Position numbers and translations under genes: made by a program. Positions 35,261-43,035 of a stretch of 64,000 nucleotides of DNA are shown here, one piece after another. The notes below the pieces were generated by a model. That model searched no databases, had not been told where the DNA came from, and saw nothing but the letters and a program-made list of their open reading frames with translations. Position 1 is the first letter of the stretch; each line of letters begins with the position of its first letter. Origin of the DNA: Hyphomicrobiales bacterium (GTDB lineage Bacteria; Pseudomonadota; Alphaproteobacteria; Rhizobiales; Aestuariivirgaceae); contig JANYLQ010000029.1 in NCBI GenBank assembly GCA_025363755.1, positions 186,001 to 250,000 of the forward strand. Reading direction: 5' to 3'.

Positions 35261-35485
35261 TCACTCGCCCTTCGGCCTACCTCGAAACGGATCTTGGCCT
35301 TTGGCAATTTTGTCTAATTGCTCTTTGGTAAAGTTCTTGGGCTTAATGATCTTCCAGATATGTGGCCTCAATTGCCCCAAAACAATCTCAACCAACCCAA
35401 CCCAAAAGCTGGGTGAACGCGCGACCATAAAGGCCGCGGCGCACACGCCGATCATCGTCGCAATCAGCAACAATGAATCTGTCAC
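35261..35485 (-). CDS. Small membrane protein of the packaging/lysis cassette
   Basis: 74 residues. Starts GTG 35485, overlapping the previous TGA (GTGA). A membrane span at about 4-22 (LLLIATMIGVCAAAFMVA) and possibly a second hydrophobic stretch precede a basic tail (FTKEQLDKIAKGQDPFRGRP). I do not recognise the family. Its position after a holin-like gene and an M15 peptidase suggests a role in lysis, such as an antiholin or spanin-like protein, but this is inference from context. Confidence 0.6.
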   Translation of the reverse strand: MTDSLLLIATMIGVCAAAFMVARSPSFWVGLVEIVLGQLRPHIWKIIKPKNFTKEQLDKIAKGQDPFRGRPKGE

Positions 35486-35664
35486 TTGATCACCTTGCCA
35501 GTTGTGTTAGTGCGCACCGACCATACAGCCGTGACCAATGCCACAAGCCCTGTGATCACAGAACCATAGTCGCCGGAAGGCAGCACGCCTTTGCCGATCA
35601 TATAAGCAATCACTGGGGGCAAGACAGCGCGGATCACGCCGCCAATCATATCGGTGTTCATCAT
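35482..35664 (-). CDS. Holin-like small membrane protein
   Basis: 60 residues with two hydrophobic segments (about 7-24 and 36-52) and a short positive tail, the size and topology of small phage holins. AAGGAA precedes the paired ATG start. It follows the M15 endopeptidase gene by 42 bases on the same strand, the order expected for an endolysin-holin pair. No family signature is recognised. Confidence 0.55.
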   Translation of the reverse strand: MMNTDMIGGVIRAVLPPVIAYMIGKGVLPSGDYGSVITGLVALVTAVWSVRTNTTGKVIK

Positions 35665-35706
35665 TCATGTTCCTTGATTACCGTGGTTCCGCCACGGCGG
35701 CGGATT

Positions 35707-36228
35707 TTAGCCCAGAAGGGCAAATTGAAAATGCATGCCGTCGGCGCGGCGTTCGTCAGCCGATGAGCCATCACCATTCCAGTCCCCGCCCCACACGCCA
35801 CCCAGTTTCAAAAATGGTTCAACCACTTCCTGGCGCAGCGTTGCAAAATGCGGTGTCTGGTCATGCAGCCCGTTACGTGGCGCATCAAAATCCATCGCGC
35901 AGCCATAAGCATGCATCGAAAGATGTTGCAGGCCGCGCATCGGGCGGAAGCAATAAGAACCCGAAAAAACGCTCATGCCCCAATCATCTATGACACGTTG
36001 ATCGTACCCGGCATTTTTCCAAACTTCGTTGAGCCATTCGAGAGTGGCCGCAGCGCATGCCCTGTGAATCGGAAACTTCACCACAGGCTTGATCATGCGC
36101 ATAAAAAAAGGCGGCGCGATGTGGATGATATGCGAGCGATACCAATCCTGAGAAACCACAGCAGCGCCATGCCGCCGCGGATTACCATAAAAAAATTCCG
36201 CCCCGCTTTGTTTAGGCCAAGTCGTCAT
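35707..36228 (-). CDS. M15 family peptidoglycan peptidase (endolysin-like)
   Basis: 173 residues with no signal peptide. The zinc-site motif of M15 peptidases is present: SMHAYGCAMDFD (the S-x-H...G-x-A-x-D pattern), plus a C-terminal GMHFQ containing the last His ligand. Upstream LEWLNEVWKNAGYDQRVIDD is a helical domain typical of phage-associated members. AAGGA lies six bases before the ATG. Lack of an export signal and the adjacent holin-like gene favour a phage-type endolysin rather than a housekeeping carboxypeptidase. Confidence 0.82.
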   Translation of the reverse strand: MTTWPKQSGAEFFYGNPRRHGAAVVSQDWYRSHIIHIAPPFFMRMIKPVVKFPIHRACAAATLEWLNEVWKNAGYDQRVIDDWGMSVFSGSYCFRPMRGLQHLSMHAYGCAMDFDAPRNGLHDQTPHFATLRQEVVEPFLKLGGVWGGDWNGDGSSADERRADGMHFQFALLG

Positions 36229-36324
36229 GGACTATCCTTTGAAGGTTTGATCTATCATTCCCCCCTACTACAGGGGAGGAGAGTCTGAGCAGCAGACAAG
36301 AGGGCTTTCGCGTGTGGCTAGCAA

Positions 36325-36454
36325 GTGCCCTCATCCCCCTTCGGGATCTTCTCCCATTGGTAAGGACCAACGGGCGAAGGCGCATATGATTATGGCCTTC
36401 GCCCGTTTCGCAAAGCGGAATGGGAGAAGGTGCCCGAAGAGCGGATGAGGGCGC
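36325..36454. repeat. Intergenic palindromic element between terL and the M15 gene
   Basis: A long hairpin with near-complementary arms of about 57 bases (36325-36381 and 36394-36454; GCCCTCATCC... against ...GGATGAGGGC) around a short AT-rich loop. The arm sequence TTCTCCCATT / AATGGGAGAA is of the type seen in rhizobial palindromic elements. A smaller hairpin, CCCCCC-TACTACA-GGGGAGG, lies near 36260. The element occupies the place where structural phage genes would be expected. Confidence 0.82.
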
Positions 36455-36461
36455 TTACTTT

Positions 36462-37760
36462 TCAAAGCACCCTCACCCGTGGCCCAGCTCTCGGCTTTTG
36501 CATCAAATCATGCACGGCCCACACCAGCGCATCCAACCTATCGGGACTCTTTGCCCCCTGCCCCAGCCCTGCGCACATTTCGTCTTCCAATTCCGGAAAC
36601 AGACCCACATGGCTCACACGGCCTTGCTCGTATAAAGCCGCAATCGGTTCGGCGCGTGCAGATTTTCCTGTGCTGGCATGCACAGCACGAAACGAAAGAT
36701 TGCGGTCAACTTCGCGGAGCACCTGTTCAACCATTGCGCCACCTTGGTTCACTTCAGCCACAACACGCGCAGCTTTGCGTTCATGATAAAGTGTCACCAC
36801 ACGCTTGGCCCATTGCGCGGGCCTAAGACCTTGTACCGAACGATCAGCCAAAACATAAAACCGATCATCGCGCCCTAAACCAACACATACAATTCCGCAT
36901 GCATTGCTTTTCTTGCCCACACTCGCAGGCGGATCAACCGCCACCACAATGCGTTTCAATAATGGCGCTTCCAACATGCGGTATGTCTCAAACATATCTC
37001 GGTTGAACAGCGCATCTGGATCGTCTTCGATCAATTCACCGTTCAGTTCTTGCTTGCCTAATCTGGTTCCAGCGTAACGCGCCGTCACATCTTTGATAAA
37101 TCCACCAGACAAGTTCATAGCATTATCGAATGTCGTCGAATGACTGGTCACAGTTCCTGCCGCATTGATCAATTTTTTCAGAATCGGAACGGGCCGCGGC
37201 GTCGTGGTGATCACCGCCACTGGGTTCTCCCCCAATCTCAATCCAAACTGCAACATATCCCACACACTCTCAGCCTGTTTCCATTTTGCCAGCTCGTCAC
37301 ACCAAGCTGCATCGAATTGCGGCCCGCGCAGACCATCGGGTTCTTCCGCGCTGAACACATGCGCCACAGCCCCATTGGGCCAGCTCACCATGCGTTTGGA
37401 TGGCTCAAATAGTGGTTGCTCATTTGTTCCGTGCACGGATAATAATCCGGACTGTCCTTCAATCATCACCAAGCGTGCTTCATCAAAAGTTGGTGCCAAC
37501 AAAGCAATGCGCTTTGCTGAAGCTCCCCATTCCCCCAAGGCGATGGCCTTTACCCATTCGGCCCCGGCTCTGGTTTTGCCAGAACCGCGACCACCCAAAA
37601 GCAGCCAGCGCCGCCAACTTAAACCGTCATGTGGAAGTTGGTCCCGCCTCGCCCAATAGCGCCACTCCCTCAATAGGCTCCGAACCTGGTAAGGCTTGAG
37701 TGTTGCCGCGAATGAATTCGCTTTCTTCCGGTAAATTCGCAATGCGGCGCGCAAGTTCAT
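36462..37760 (-). CDS. terL: Terminase large subunit (DNA-packaging ATPase/nuclease), GTA-like
   Basis: About 432 residues from ATG 37760. Walker A (LGGRGSGKTRAGAEWV) and a Walker B-like segment with AAWCDELAKW define the packaging ATPase. The C-terminal nuclease begins at VVAVDPPASVGKKSNA. The N-terminal REWRYWARRDQLPHDGLSWRRW closely resembles gene-transfer-agent and related alphaproteobacterial terminases. Homologous N-terminal sequence runs far back into the terS gene, so the two genes overlap by more than 100 bases in different frames. The exact start is uncertain (37760, other upstream codons, or TTG 37673 with GGAG). No portal gene follows. Confidence 0.85.
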   Translation of the reverse strand: MNLRAALRIYRKKANSFAATLKPYQVRSLLREWRYWARRDQLPHDGLSWRRWLLLGGRGSGKTRAGAEWVKAIALGEWGASAKRIALLAPTFDEARLVMIEGQSGLLSVHGTNEQPLFEPSKRMVSWPNGAVAHVFSAEEPDGLRGPQFDAAWCDELAKWKQAESVWDMLQFGLRLGENPVAVITTTPRPVPILKKLINAAGTVTSHSTTFDNAMNLSGGFIKDVTARYAGTRLGKQELNGELIEDDPDALFNRDMFETYRMLEAPLLKRIVVAVDPPASVGKKSNACGIVCVGLGRDDRFYVLADRSVQGLRPAQWAKRVVTLYHERKAARVVAEVNQGGAMVEQVLREVDRNLSFRAVHASTGKSARAEPIAALYEQGRVSHVGLFPELEDEMCAGLGQGAKSPDRLDALVWAVHDLMQKPRAGPRVRVL

Positions 37761-38184
37761 CACGCTCTGCATTGTGGAGCTTTCTAGTTTCGTGACCTCC
37801 GCGTTGTCTGCGATCTTTTTGCTCAAGTTGTAAAACCTTTTCCAATGTGCGCACTAAAGTGTTGGTGGCCCGAATATCGCGTTCATTTGCCAATGCTGAA
37901 ATGTCTTCGCCGATCTCATTCATTTCGCGTTCCAGATTTGCGAGGCGCTTTTGCAGAATTTCCTTTAAGCGTTTGATCGTGTCGCGCGTGCTTTCAATCT
38001 TCTGCTTCTTGTTTGCAGCACCGCGCATCAACCAGCCTTCGAGCTTGGCTTTTTTGCTAAGCGTGATCGCGGACATGCCGATGCTCTCAGCAATCTGAGT
38101 CACGGTTTCCACCGTCTGTTCATAGCGCATACGAATATGCGCCCAAGCGTCCGCATCGGGCGCAGGCTTAGCGTCTTCACTCAT
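37627..38184 (-). CDS. Terminase small subunit-like protein
   Basis: 185 residues. The N-terminal ETVTQIAESIGMSAITLSKKAKLEGW is a helix-turn-helix of the type found in small terminases. A highly charged coiled-coil region follows (KRLKEILQKRLANLEREMNE). It starts at ATG 38184, with AAAGAGA ahead. It would recognise DNA for packaging together with the large subunit. The last part of the gene is also read in another frame as the terL N-terminus. Confidence 0.75.
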   Translation of the reverse strand: MSEDAKPAPDADAWAHIRMRYEQTVETVTQIAESIGMSAITLSKKAKLEGWLMRGAANKKQKIESTRDTIKRLKEILQKRLANLEREMNEIGEDISALANERDIRATNTLVRTLEKVLQLEQKDRRQRGGHETRKLHNAERDELARRIANLPEESEFIRGNTQALPGSEPIEGVALLGEAGPTST

Positions 38185-38240
38185 TTCAAATCTCTTTCGT
38201 TGGAGCAGTTTGGTCTATTCGGAACAAACCCAACTCAATC

Positions 38241-38314
38241 CGTCATTCTCGCGAAAGCGGGAATCTCTGTTTTCTGTTTTTTAAACGCAGATCCCCGCTT
38301 TCGCGAGGATGACG
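38241..38314. repeat. Palindromic repeat, copy 1 of 2
   Basis: Arms 38241-38269 and 38286-38314 are close complements (CGTCATTCTCGCGAAAGCGGG... / ...CCCCGCTTTCGCGAGGATGACG) around a T-rich loop. This belongs to the widespread GTCATTCCCGCGAAAGCGGGAATC-type intergenic family. A second copy lies 241 bases to the right. The region lies between terS and fdsR, in a 550-base stretch with no gene. Confidence 0.88.
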
Positions 38315-38385
38315 AGTCGGGGGTGAACTTGTTTTTATCTAAATCAATTATTTCAGGGGTTAAATTCGAGCCCCGAAATTCCGGG

Positions 38386-38454
38386 CCCATTTGTGGAGTA
38401 TGACGAGAACTAGCAGGCTCACCGTACAGTGTCAATAGTTATTTTCGCAATATA
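38386..38454. repeat. Diverged direct repeat, copy 1
   Basis: About 69 bases, beginning CCCATTTGTGGAGTATGACG, match the block at 38613-38682 with moderate divergence, including a shared TCACCGTAC. With the palindromes they form a tandem duplicated unit of roughly 240 bases. No coding frame of note lies inside. Confidence 0.7.
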
Positions 38455-38481
38455 GGATTTATTTATTACTTTTGGTAATTC

Positions 38482-38554
38482 CGTCATTCCCGAGAAGGCA
38501 GGAATCTCTGTTGTCTTACGATAAACGCAGATCCCCGCTTTCGCGAGGATGACG
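38482..38554. repeat. Palindromic repeat, copy 2 of 2
   Basis: Same family as 38241-38314. The right arm (38526-38554) is identical in its core to copy 1, while the left arm has decayed (GAGAAGGCAGG in place of GCGAAAGCGGG). It lies about 180 bases before fdsR. Confidence 0.85.
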
Positions 38555-38612
38555 AAAAAATTGGTTCTGTAAAGGTTTTGAGTTCGCTCATGTCAGTTGG
38601 TTAATTTTCAAA

Positions 38613-38682
38613 CCCATTTCTGGAACATACCAAGAACATGCATCATCACCGTACGCATGTCAAGAACTATTTCCTGTTATAG
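38613..38682. repeat. Diverged direct repeat, copy 2
   Basis: Partner of the block at 38386-38454, starting CCCATTTCTGGAACATACCA and sharing TCACCGTAC. It ends about 50 bases before the fdsR start, so it may contain or overlap the fdsR promoter. Confidence 0.68.
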
Positions 38683-38734
38683 TCATTATTTTTTTTAACG
38701 AGCTTCTAAATCCTACTTAAGTTATTGTAACGCA

Positions 38735-39631
38735 ATGGACATTCGGCAGTTACAATATCTAGCGGCTTTGGCCCGCGAAAAGCATTTCACGCGCGCGGCG
38801 GCGGCTTGCAACATCACCCAGCCTACTTTATCAGGCCGGATTCGTCAGTTGGAACAAGAACTTGGCGTGCCCATTGTGGAGCGTGGGCAGCGTTACATCG
38901 GATTGACGCCAGAGGGCGAGCGCGTTTTGAAATGGGCGCATCTCATTTTGGACAACTGGCAAAACTTGCAACAAGAGCTGGTTCAGATCAAAGGCAAGAA
39001 GGGCGAATTGGTCGGCCGTATGGTTTTGGGCGTCATTCCTTCTGCCCTGCCCATGGCCTCATTTCTCACCAAAGCCATGAACGCCATGCATCCGGCTGTT
39101 GATTTCACCATCCTCTCGCACAGTTCCGAAGAAATCATCCGTGCACTGAGTGATTTTTCGATTGAAGCCGGCATCACCTATCTCGACAATGAGCCGGTTG
39201 AAGGTTTGATGAGCGTTGAACTTTACCGCGAAAACTATTGCCTATTCATTTCAAGCGCCCATGAATATGCAACGCGCGATTTCGTCACTTGGTTCGAAGC
39301 GGCTCAACAGCCCTTGGCCTTGCTCACACCCAACATGCAAAATCGTCGCATCATCGACCGCGCCTTTGCCGCCGCCAAAGTTCACCCTTCACCCAGGCTT
39401 GAGACAAATTCAATCATGAATCTCATTTCGTCAGTGCGCAGCATGAACCTCTGTTCGATCATGCCCGATTATTTCCGCAATGCCATGGGCGCGCTTGAAG
39501 GTGTGGTGGCAGTTCCACTCAGTGAACCGACTGTTAGTCATGCAGTTGGATTGGTCGGTGTCGATCGCGATCCGCTATCGCCCGCTGTTGCGGCACTGTT
39601 TCAGGCTGCCAAGAATTTTAAAGTACACTGA
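38735..39631 (+). CDS. fdsR: LysR-family regulator of formate dehydrogenase
   Basis: 298 residues. The N-terminus is MDIRQLQYLAALAREKHFTR with helix-turn-helix ACNITQPTLSGRIRQLEQELG, and the effector domain starts near GRMVLGVIPSALP. Sequence and position upstream of the fds operon match FdsR, the LysR regulator of NAD-linked formate dehydrogenase. Unlike the usual arrangement, a secreted protein gene lies between it and fdsG, 18 bases after the fdsR stop. No ribosome site is obvious before the ATG. Confidence 0.85.
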   Translation: MDIRQLQYLAALAREKHFTRAAAACNITQPTLSGRIRQLEQELGVPIVERGQRYIGLTPEGERVLKWAHLILDNWQNLQQELVQIKGKKGELVGRMVLGVIPSALPMASFLTKAMNAMHPAVDFTILSHSSEEIIRALSDFSIEAGITYLDNEPVEGLMSVELYRENYCLFISSAHEYATRDFVTWFEAAQQPLALLTPNMQNRRIIDRAFAAAKVHPSPRLETNSIMNLISSVRSMNLCSIMPDYFRNAMGALEGVVAVPLSEPTVSHAVGLVGVDRDPLSPAVAALFQAAKNFKVH

Positions 39632-39649
39632 CCGACAGGATTTTGACGA

Positions 39650-40909
39650 ATGAAATTACTAATCAGTATACTGATTATAATTATTAGCTTCCAATTCAAT
39701 TTCGCAAACGCAGAACCCCGTTCTTTCGTAATGTCGGTCGCCGGAATTCAAACTAAGCCGGGCAGCGATGTGTTTTATGGCCTGAATGTCAGCGGCCCTG
39801 ATCTTGCTAAAGATGCCGACATGGTCACCGCAGTTGTCGAAGCATATGGTGTTCCGTGGAATGCTTTTGCTGAATCTGAAACGCCCCCACCCAATCACGT
39901 GTGGACAAAGACGATGACCAGCATGGCCGCCAATTTGCGCAGTGGGGGAAAGCCCATTATTCTGCAATTATTCTTGACCCGTGAAAGACTAACTGGATTG
40001 GCAATGGCTGATGATAGTTTGAAACCCGATGATAATTGGGCTTCAAAGTGTTTTAATTTCAGCGGTGATAATTCAAAATATATTTTAGCATATGCCAGAT
40101 ACGCAGCATGGATGACGCGCACTTTCAAGCCGCGCCAAGTTGTCGTCGCGGTTGAAGTCAATGAATATCTGCATACCTGTGGCAAGGGCGATGGATGGAA
40201 CAGCGTGGTTGAAGTCAGCAACAAGGCCTATGACGCTGTGAAGTCCGTCGATCCTAAAATTATCGCCTATCCCTCTTTCACAGCAGGGCCGCTTTATCTT
40301 GATCACGTAATTGGATTTGATCCCAGCACCTACAAATTGCTGAGTGCTTTGAAGCGTGATCGTTTCGGCTTATCAATATACCCCAAAATATTAAAACGTG
40401 CCGATGACAAGCCGCCGCTGCCCAGTGATCTGCCAGCAGATTTACTCACGCGGGTTCGCATTCAAAATCCGCTGGAGAAACTGATTGCGATCACTGAGAC
40501 AGGTTGGAACTCAAACTCTATTTCATATGGCACTCCCGCCCAGTGTATATCCAATGCTGTTGTTTCTTCAGAAGACGAAGCGACATCTTATCTGCGTTGG
40601 CTCCTCAAAACATCGCAGTCCAATAATGTGAAGCTGGTCACCTGGTGGTCTAAGCGCGATCTATTGCCAAAAGCCGTGATGGGCACTTGCTACCCCACAA
40701 TTGGCCTATTTTCATTAGGGGCCTGCAAAGGCGACATACAATGCGCAGCCGTTAACATCTTTCGCAAAGCCTTTGGCGGCGATGGAGTGCTGGGGGAGCT
40801 GATTTACAAGGTTTTCGGAACAATGGGGTTCTATGACTATAACGGAAAACCAAAACCCGCCTTGCTTGCCCTGTGGAAAAAGGCATTGGCGCAAACCTAC
40901 CTTGAATGA
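39650..40909 (+). CDS. Secreted GH-A-clan-like (beta/alpha)8 barrel protein
   Basis: 419 residues. A signal peptide of about 21 residues (MKLLISILIIIISFQFNFANA) precedes a barrel-like protein. NE at 171-172 (VEVNEYLH) and ETGW at 283-286 (IAITETGWN) match the acid/base on strand 4 and the nucleophile on strand 7 of clan GH-A glycosidases; ETGW is especially like GH17 and GH53. YAYPSF and GLSIYPK fit other strands. Substrate unknown, perhaps beta-glucan or galactan. AGGA lies nine bases before the ATG, 18 bases after fdsR, so it is probably cotranscribed with fdsR. Nothing links it functionally to formate. Its more AT-rich 5' end suggests possible later insertion. Confidence 0.66.
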   Translation: MKLLISILIIIISFQFNFANAEPRSFVMSVAGIQTKPGSDVFYGLNVSGPDLAKDADMVTAVVEAYGVPWNAFAESETPPPNHVWTKTMTSMAANLRSGGKPIILQLFLTRERLTGLAMADDSLKPDDNWASKCFNFSGDNSKYILAYARYAAWMTRTFKPRQVVVAVEVNEYLHTCGKGDGWNSVVEVSNKAYDAVKSVDPKIIAYPSFTAGPLYLDHVIGFDPSTYKLLSALKRDRFGLSIYPKILKRADDKPPLPSDLPADLLTRVRIQNPLEKLIAITETGWNSNSISYGTPAQCISNAVVSSEDEATSYLRWLLKTSQSNNVKLVTWWSKRDLLPKAVMGTCYPTIGLFSLGACKGDIQCAAVNIFRKAFGGDGVLGELIYKVFGTMGFYDYNGKPKPALLALWKKALAQTYLE

Positions 40910-40984
40910 AGTTCATAGGCCGCGCCTATAACGGTATTGACCCGCGCAATTGGTAAAGGACTAGCTGATCTGCGATAATCGCAT

Positions 40985-41476
40985 ATGGCAAAAAAAACCA
41001 CATTAATTGATCTCCAGTTCGGCAAGTCCGATCCGGCCACACCCATTTGTGCAAAGCATGACAACAAGCCTGATGCACTTCTCGAGATTTTGCATGATGT
41101 GCAACATGAATTGGGCCATGTGCCTGAAACATCGCTGCCCGCAATTGCTCACGCCTTGAATCTTTCGCGTGCAGAAGTTTATGGCGTTGCCACATTTTAT
41201 CATGATTTTCATTTGAAACCGACGGGCAAACACCACTTGAAGCTTTGCAGCGCTGAAGCCTGCCAATCGATGGGTGGGCGGGATTTGGTGGCAGCGGTTG
41301 AAAAATTCTTGAACGTGAAAATGGGCCAAACGACCTCTGATGGCCTCATCACATTGGAAGCAACTTATTGTTTAGGCCTTTGCGCTTCAGCACCTTCGAT
41401 GATGTTTGATAACAAACCAATGGCTCGCGTGAATGCGGATACAGTAAAATCAATTGTTGAAGGACTTCGCGCATGA
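40985..41476 (+). CDS. fdsG: NAD-dependent formate dehydrogenase gamma subunit
   Basis: 163 residues, a NuoE-like thioredoxin-fold protein. The four [2Fe-2S] ligands are Cys88, Cys93, Cys129 and Cys133 (LCSAEAC and YCLGLCA). EVYGVATFYHDF is the family motif. It forms the diaphorase part with FdsB and passes electrons from formate to NAD. Its stop overlaps the fdsB ATG (ATGA). It lies 75 bases after the secreted barrel gene. Confidence 0.96.
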   Translation: MAKKTTLIDLQFGKSDPATPICAKHDNKPDALLEILHDVQHELGHVPETSLPAIAHALNLSRAEVYGVATFYHDFHLKPTGKHHLKLCSAEACQSMGGRDLVAAVEKFLNVKMGQTTSDGLITLEATYCLGLCASAPSMMFDNKPMARVNADTVKSIVEGLRA

Positions 41477-43026
41477 TCAAAATTTATGTGCCACGAGATA
41501 GTTCCGCTAAAGCCGTTGGTGCTGATGAAGTGGCAAAGGCTATTGCTGTTGAGGCGGTAACGCAAAACATCAGTATACAGATCATTCGTAATTCCTCGCG
41601 CGGCATGGCTTGGCTGGAAACTTTTGTCGAAGTTGAAACATCGAAGGGCCGTGTGGGTTACGGCCCGATTGAAGCGGGCGATGTGAAGCGTCTTTTTGCG
41701 GCAAAGTTTTACGAAGGCGGGAAACATCAGCTTGCCCATGGGTTGGTCGACGAGTTGCCCTATCTCAAAAATCAAGAGCGACTCACATTCGCTCGTGCTG
41801 GCATCACCGATCCGGTTTCGCTGGGCGATTATATTTCACATGGCGGTTTTGAAGGCTTGAAGAAAGCTTTGGTCATGACGGGTGCTGCCATCGTTGCCGA
41901 GGTCACCGAATCTGGCCTTCGCGGGCGTGGTGGCGCTGCATTCCCAACGGGCATCAAGTGGAAAACCGTCCACGATACAAAAGCTGATCAAAAATATGTC
42001 TGCTGCAATGCTGATGAAGGTGACTCAGGCACATTCGCCGACCGTATGGTTATGGAAGGTGATCCCTTCATGCTGATTGAAGGCATGACAATTGCCGGTC
42101 TTGCAAGTGGTGCAACGAAAGGCTTCATCTATATACGATCAGAATATCCCGATGCTATTGCCACGATGAAAGAAGCAATTGGCATTGCGACTGCTGAAAA
42201 ATGGCTCGGCAATAATATTCAGTCTACGGATCATTCTTTCACCCTCGAAGTGCGCCGTGGTGCTGGCGCCTACATCTGCGGCGAAGAAACCGCGATGTTG
42301 GAAAGTTTGGAAGGCAAGCGCGGCATGGTTCGCGCTAAGCCTCCGATTCCGGCGCTCGTTGGGCTATTCGGTGAGCCAACAATAATTAACAACGTTCTCA
42401 GCTTTGCCGCCGTTCCATTCATTCTCGCCAAAGGCAGCACCGCTTATAAAAATTATGGTATGGGTCGTTCACGTGGAACTCTGCCCTTCCAACTTGCTGG
42501 TAATATCAAGCAGGGCGGATTGGTTGAAAAAGCGTTTGGCATAACGCTCCGTACACTGATTAATGATTTTGGTGGCGGCACATTCACGGGCCGCAAACTT
42601 CGCGCCGTGCAAGTGGGTGGGCCACTGGGTTCTTATCTTCCTGAATCACAACTTGATCTTCCAATGGATTATGAAACTTTCGCAGCAAACGCCGCAATGG
42701 TCGGCCACGGCGGCCTCGTGGTGTTTGACGATTCGGTTGATATGGCCGCGCAGGCGCGTTTTGCCATGGAATTTTGCGCCATTGAATCTTGTGGCAAATG
42801 TACGCCTTGCCGCATTGGTTCGACACGTGGCGCTGAAACGATTGATAAGATCGTGGCCGGTATTGATCGCGATGCAAATCTCATACTACTCGAAGATTTA
42901 TGTCAAACAATGACAGATGGCTCGCTCTGCGCCATGGGCGGATTAACGCCGATGCCGGTTATGAGTGCAGTTAAACATTTCCCTGAAGATTTCGATAAAC
43001 CTGCGCGCCTTCAAGCCGCGGAATAG
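41473..43026 (+). CDS. fdsB: NAD-dependent formate dehydrogenase beta subunit
   Basis: 517 residues, NuoF-like. The N-terminal part, about 110 residues, is a thioredoxin-like extension. NADH- and FMN-binding loops follow (GLRGRGGAAFPTGIKW, CNADEGDSGTFADR, RRGAGAYICGEETA), then the [4Fe-4S] cluster motif ESCGKCTPCRIGSTRG. It transfers electrons through FMN to NAD. It is coupled to fdsG and followed nine bases later by fdsA. Confidence 0.96.
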   Translation: MIKIYVPRDSSAKAVGADEVAKAIAVEAVTQNISIQIIRNSSRGMAWLETFVEVETSKGRVGYGPIEAGDVKRLFAAKFYEGGKHQLAHGLVDELPYLKNQERLTFARAGITDPVSLGDYISHGGFEGLKKALVMTGAAIVAEVTESGLRGRGGAAFPTGIKWKTVHDTKADQKYVCCNADEGDSGTFADRMVMEGDPFMLIEGMTIAGLASGATKGFIYIRSEYPDAIATMKEAIGIATAEKWLGNNIQSTDHSFTLEVRRGAGAYICGEETAMLESLEGKRGMVRAKPPIPALVGLFGEPTIINNVLSFAAVPFILAKGSTAYKNYGMGRSRGTLPFQLAGNIKQGGLVEKAFGITLRTLINDFGGGTFTGRKLRAVQVGGPLGSYLPESQLDLPMDYETFAANAAMVGHGGLVVFDDSVDMAAQARFAMEFCAIESCGKCTPCRIGSTRGAETIDKIVAGIDRDANLILLEDLCQTMTDGSLCAMGGLTPMPVMSAVKHFPEDFDKPARLQAAE

Positions 43027-43035
43027 GAACTTATC

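Noticed and set aside
35261-38184. Intact prophage
   Set aside because: No integrase, attachment site, portal, capsid or tail genes are present; only packaging and lysis functions are seen.
38241-38554. Possible CRISPR-like repeats
   Set aside because: Only two copies, each a long hairpin, with no regular spacers and no cas genes.
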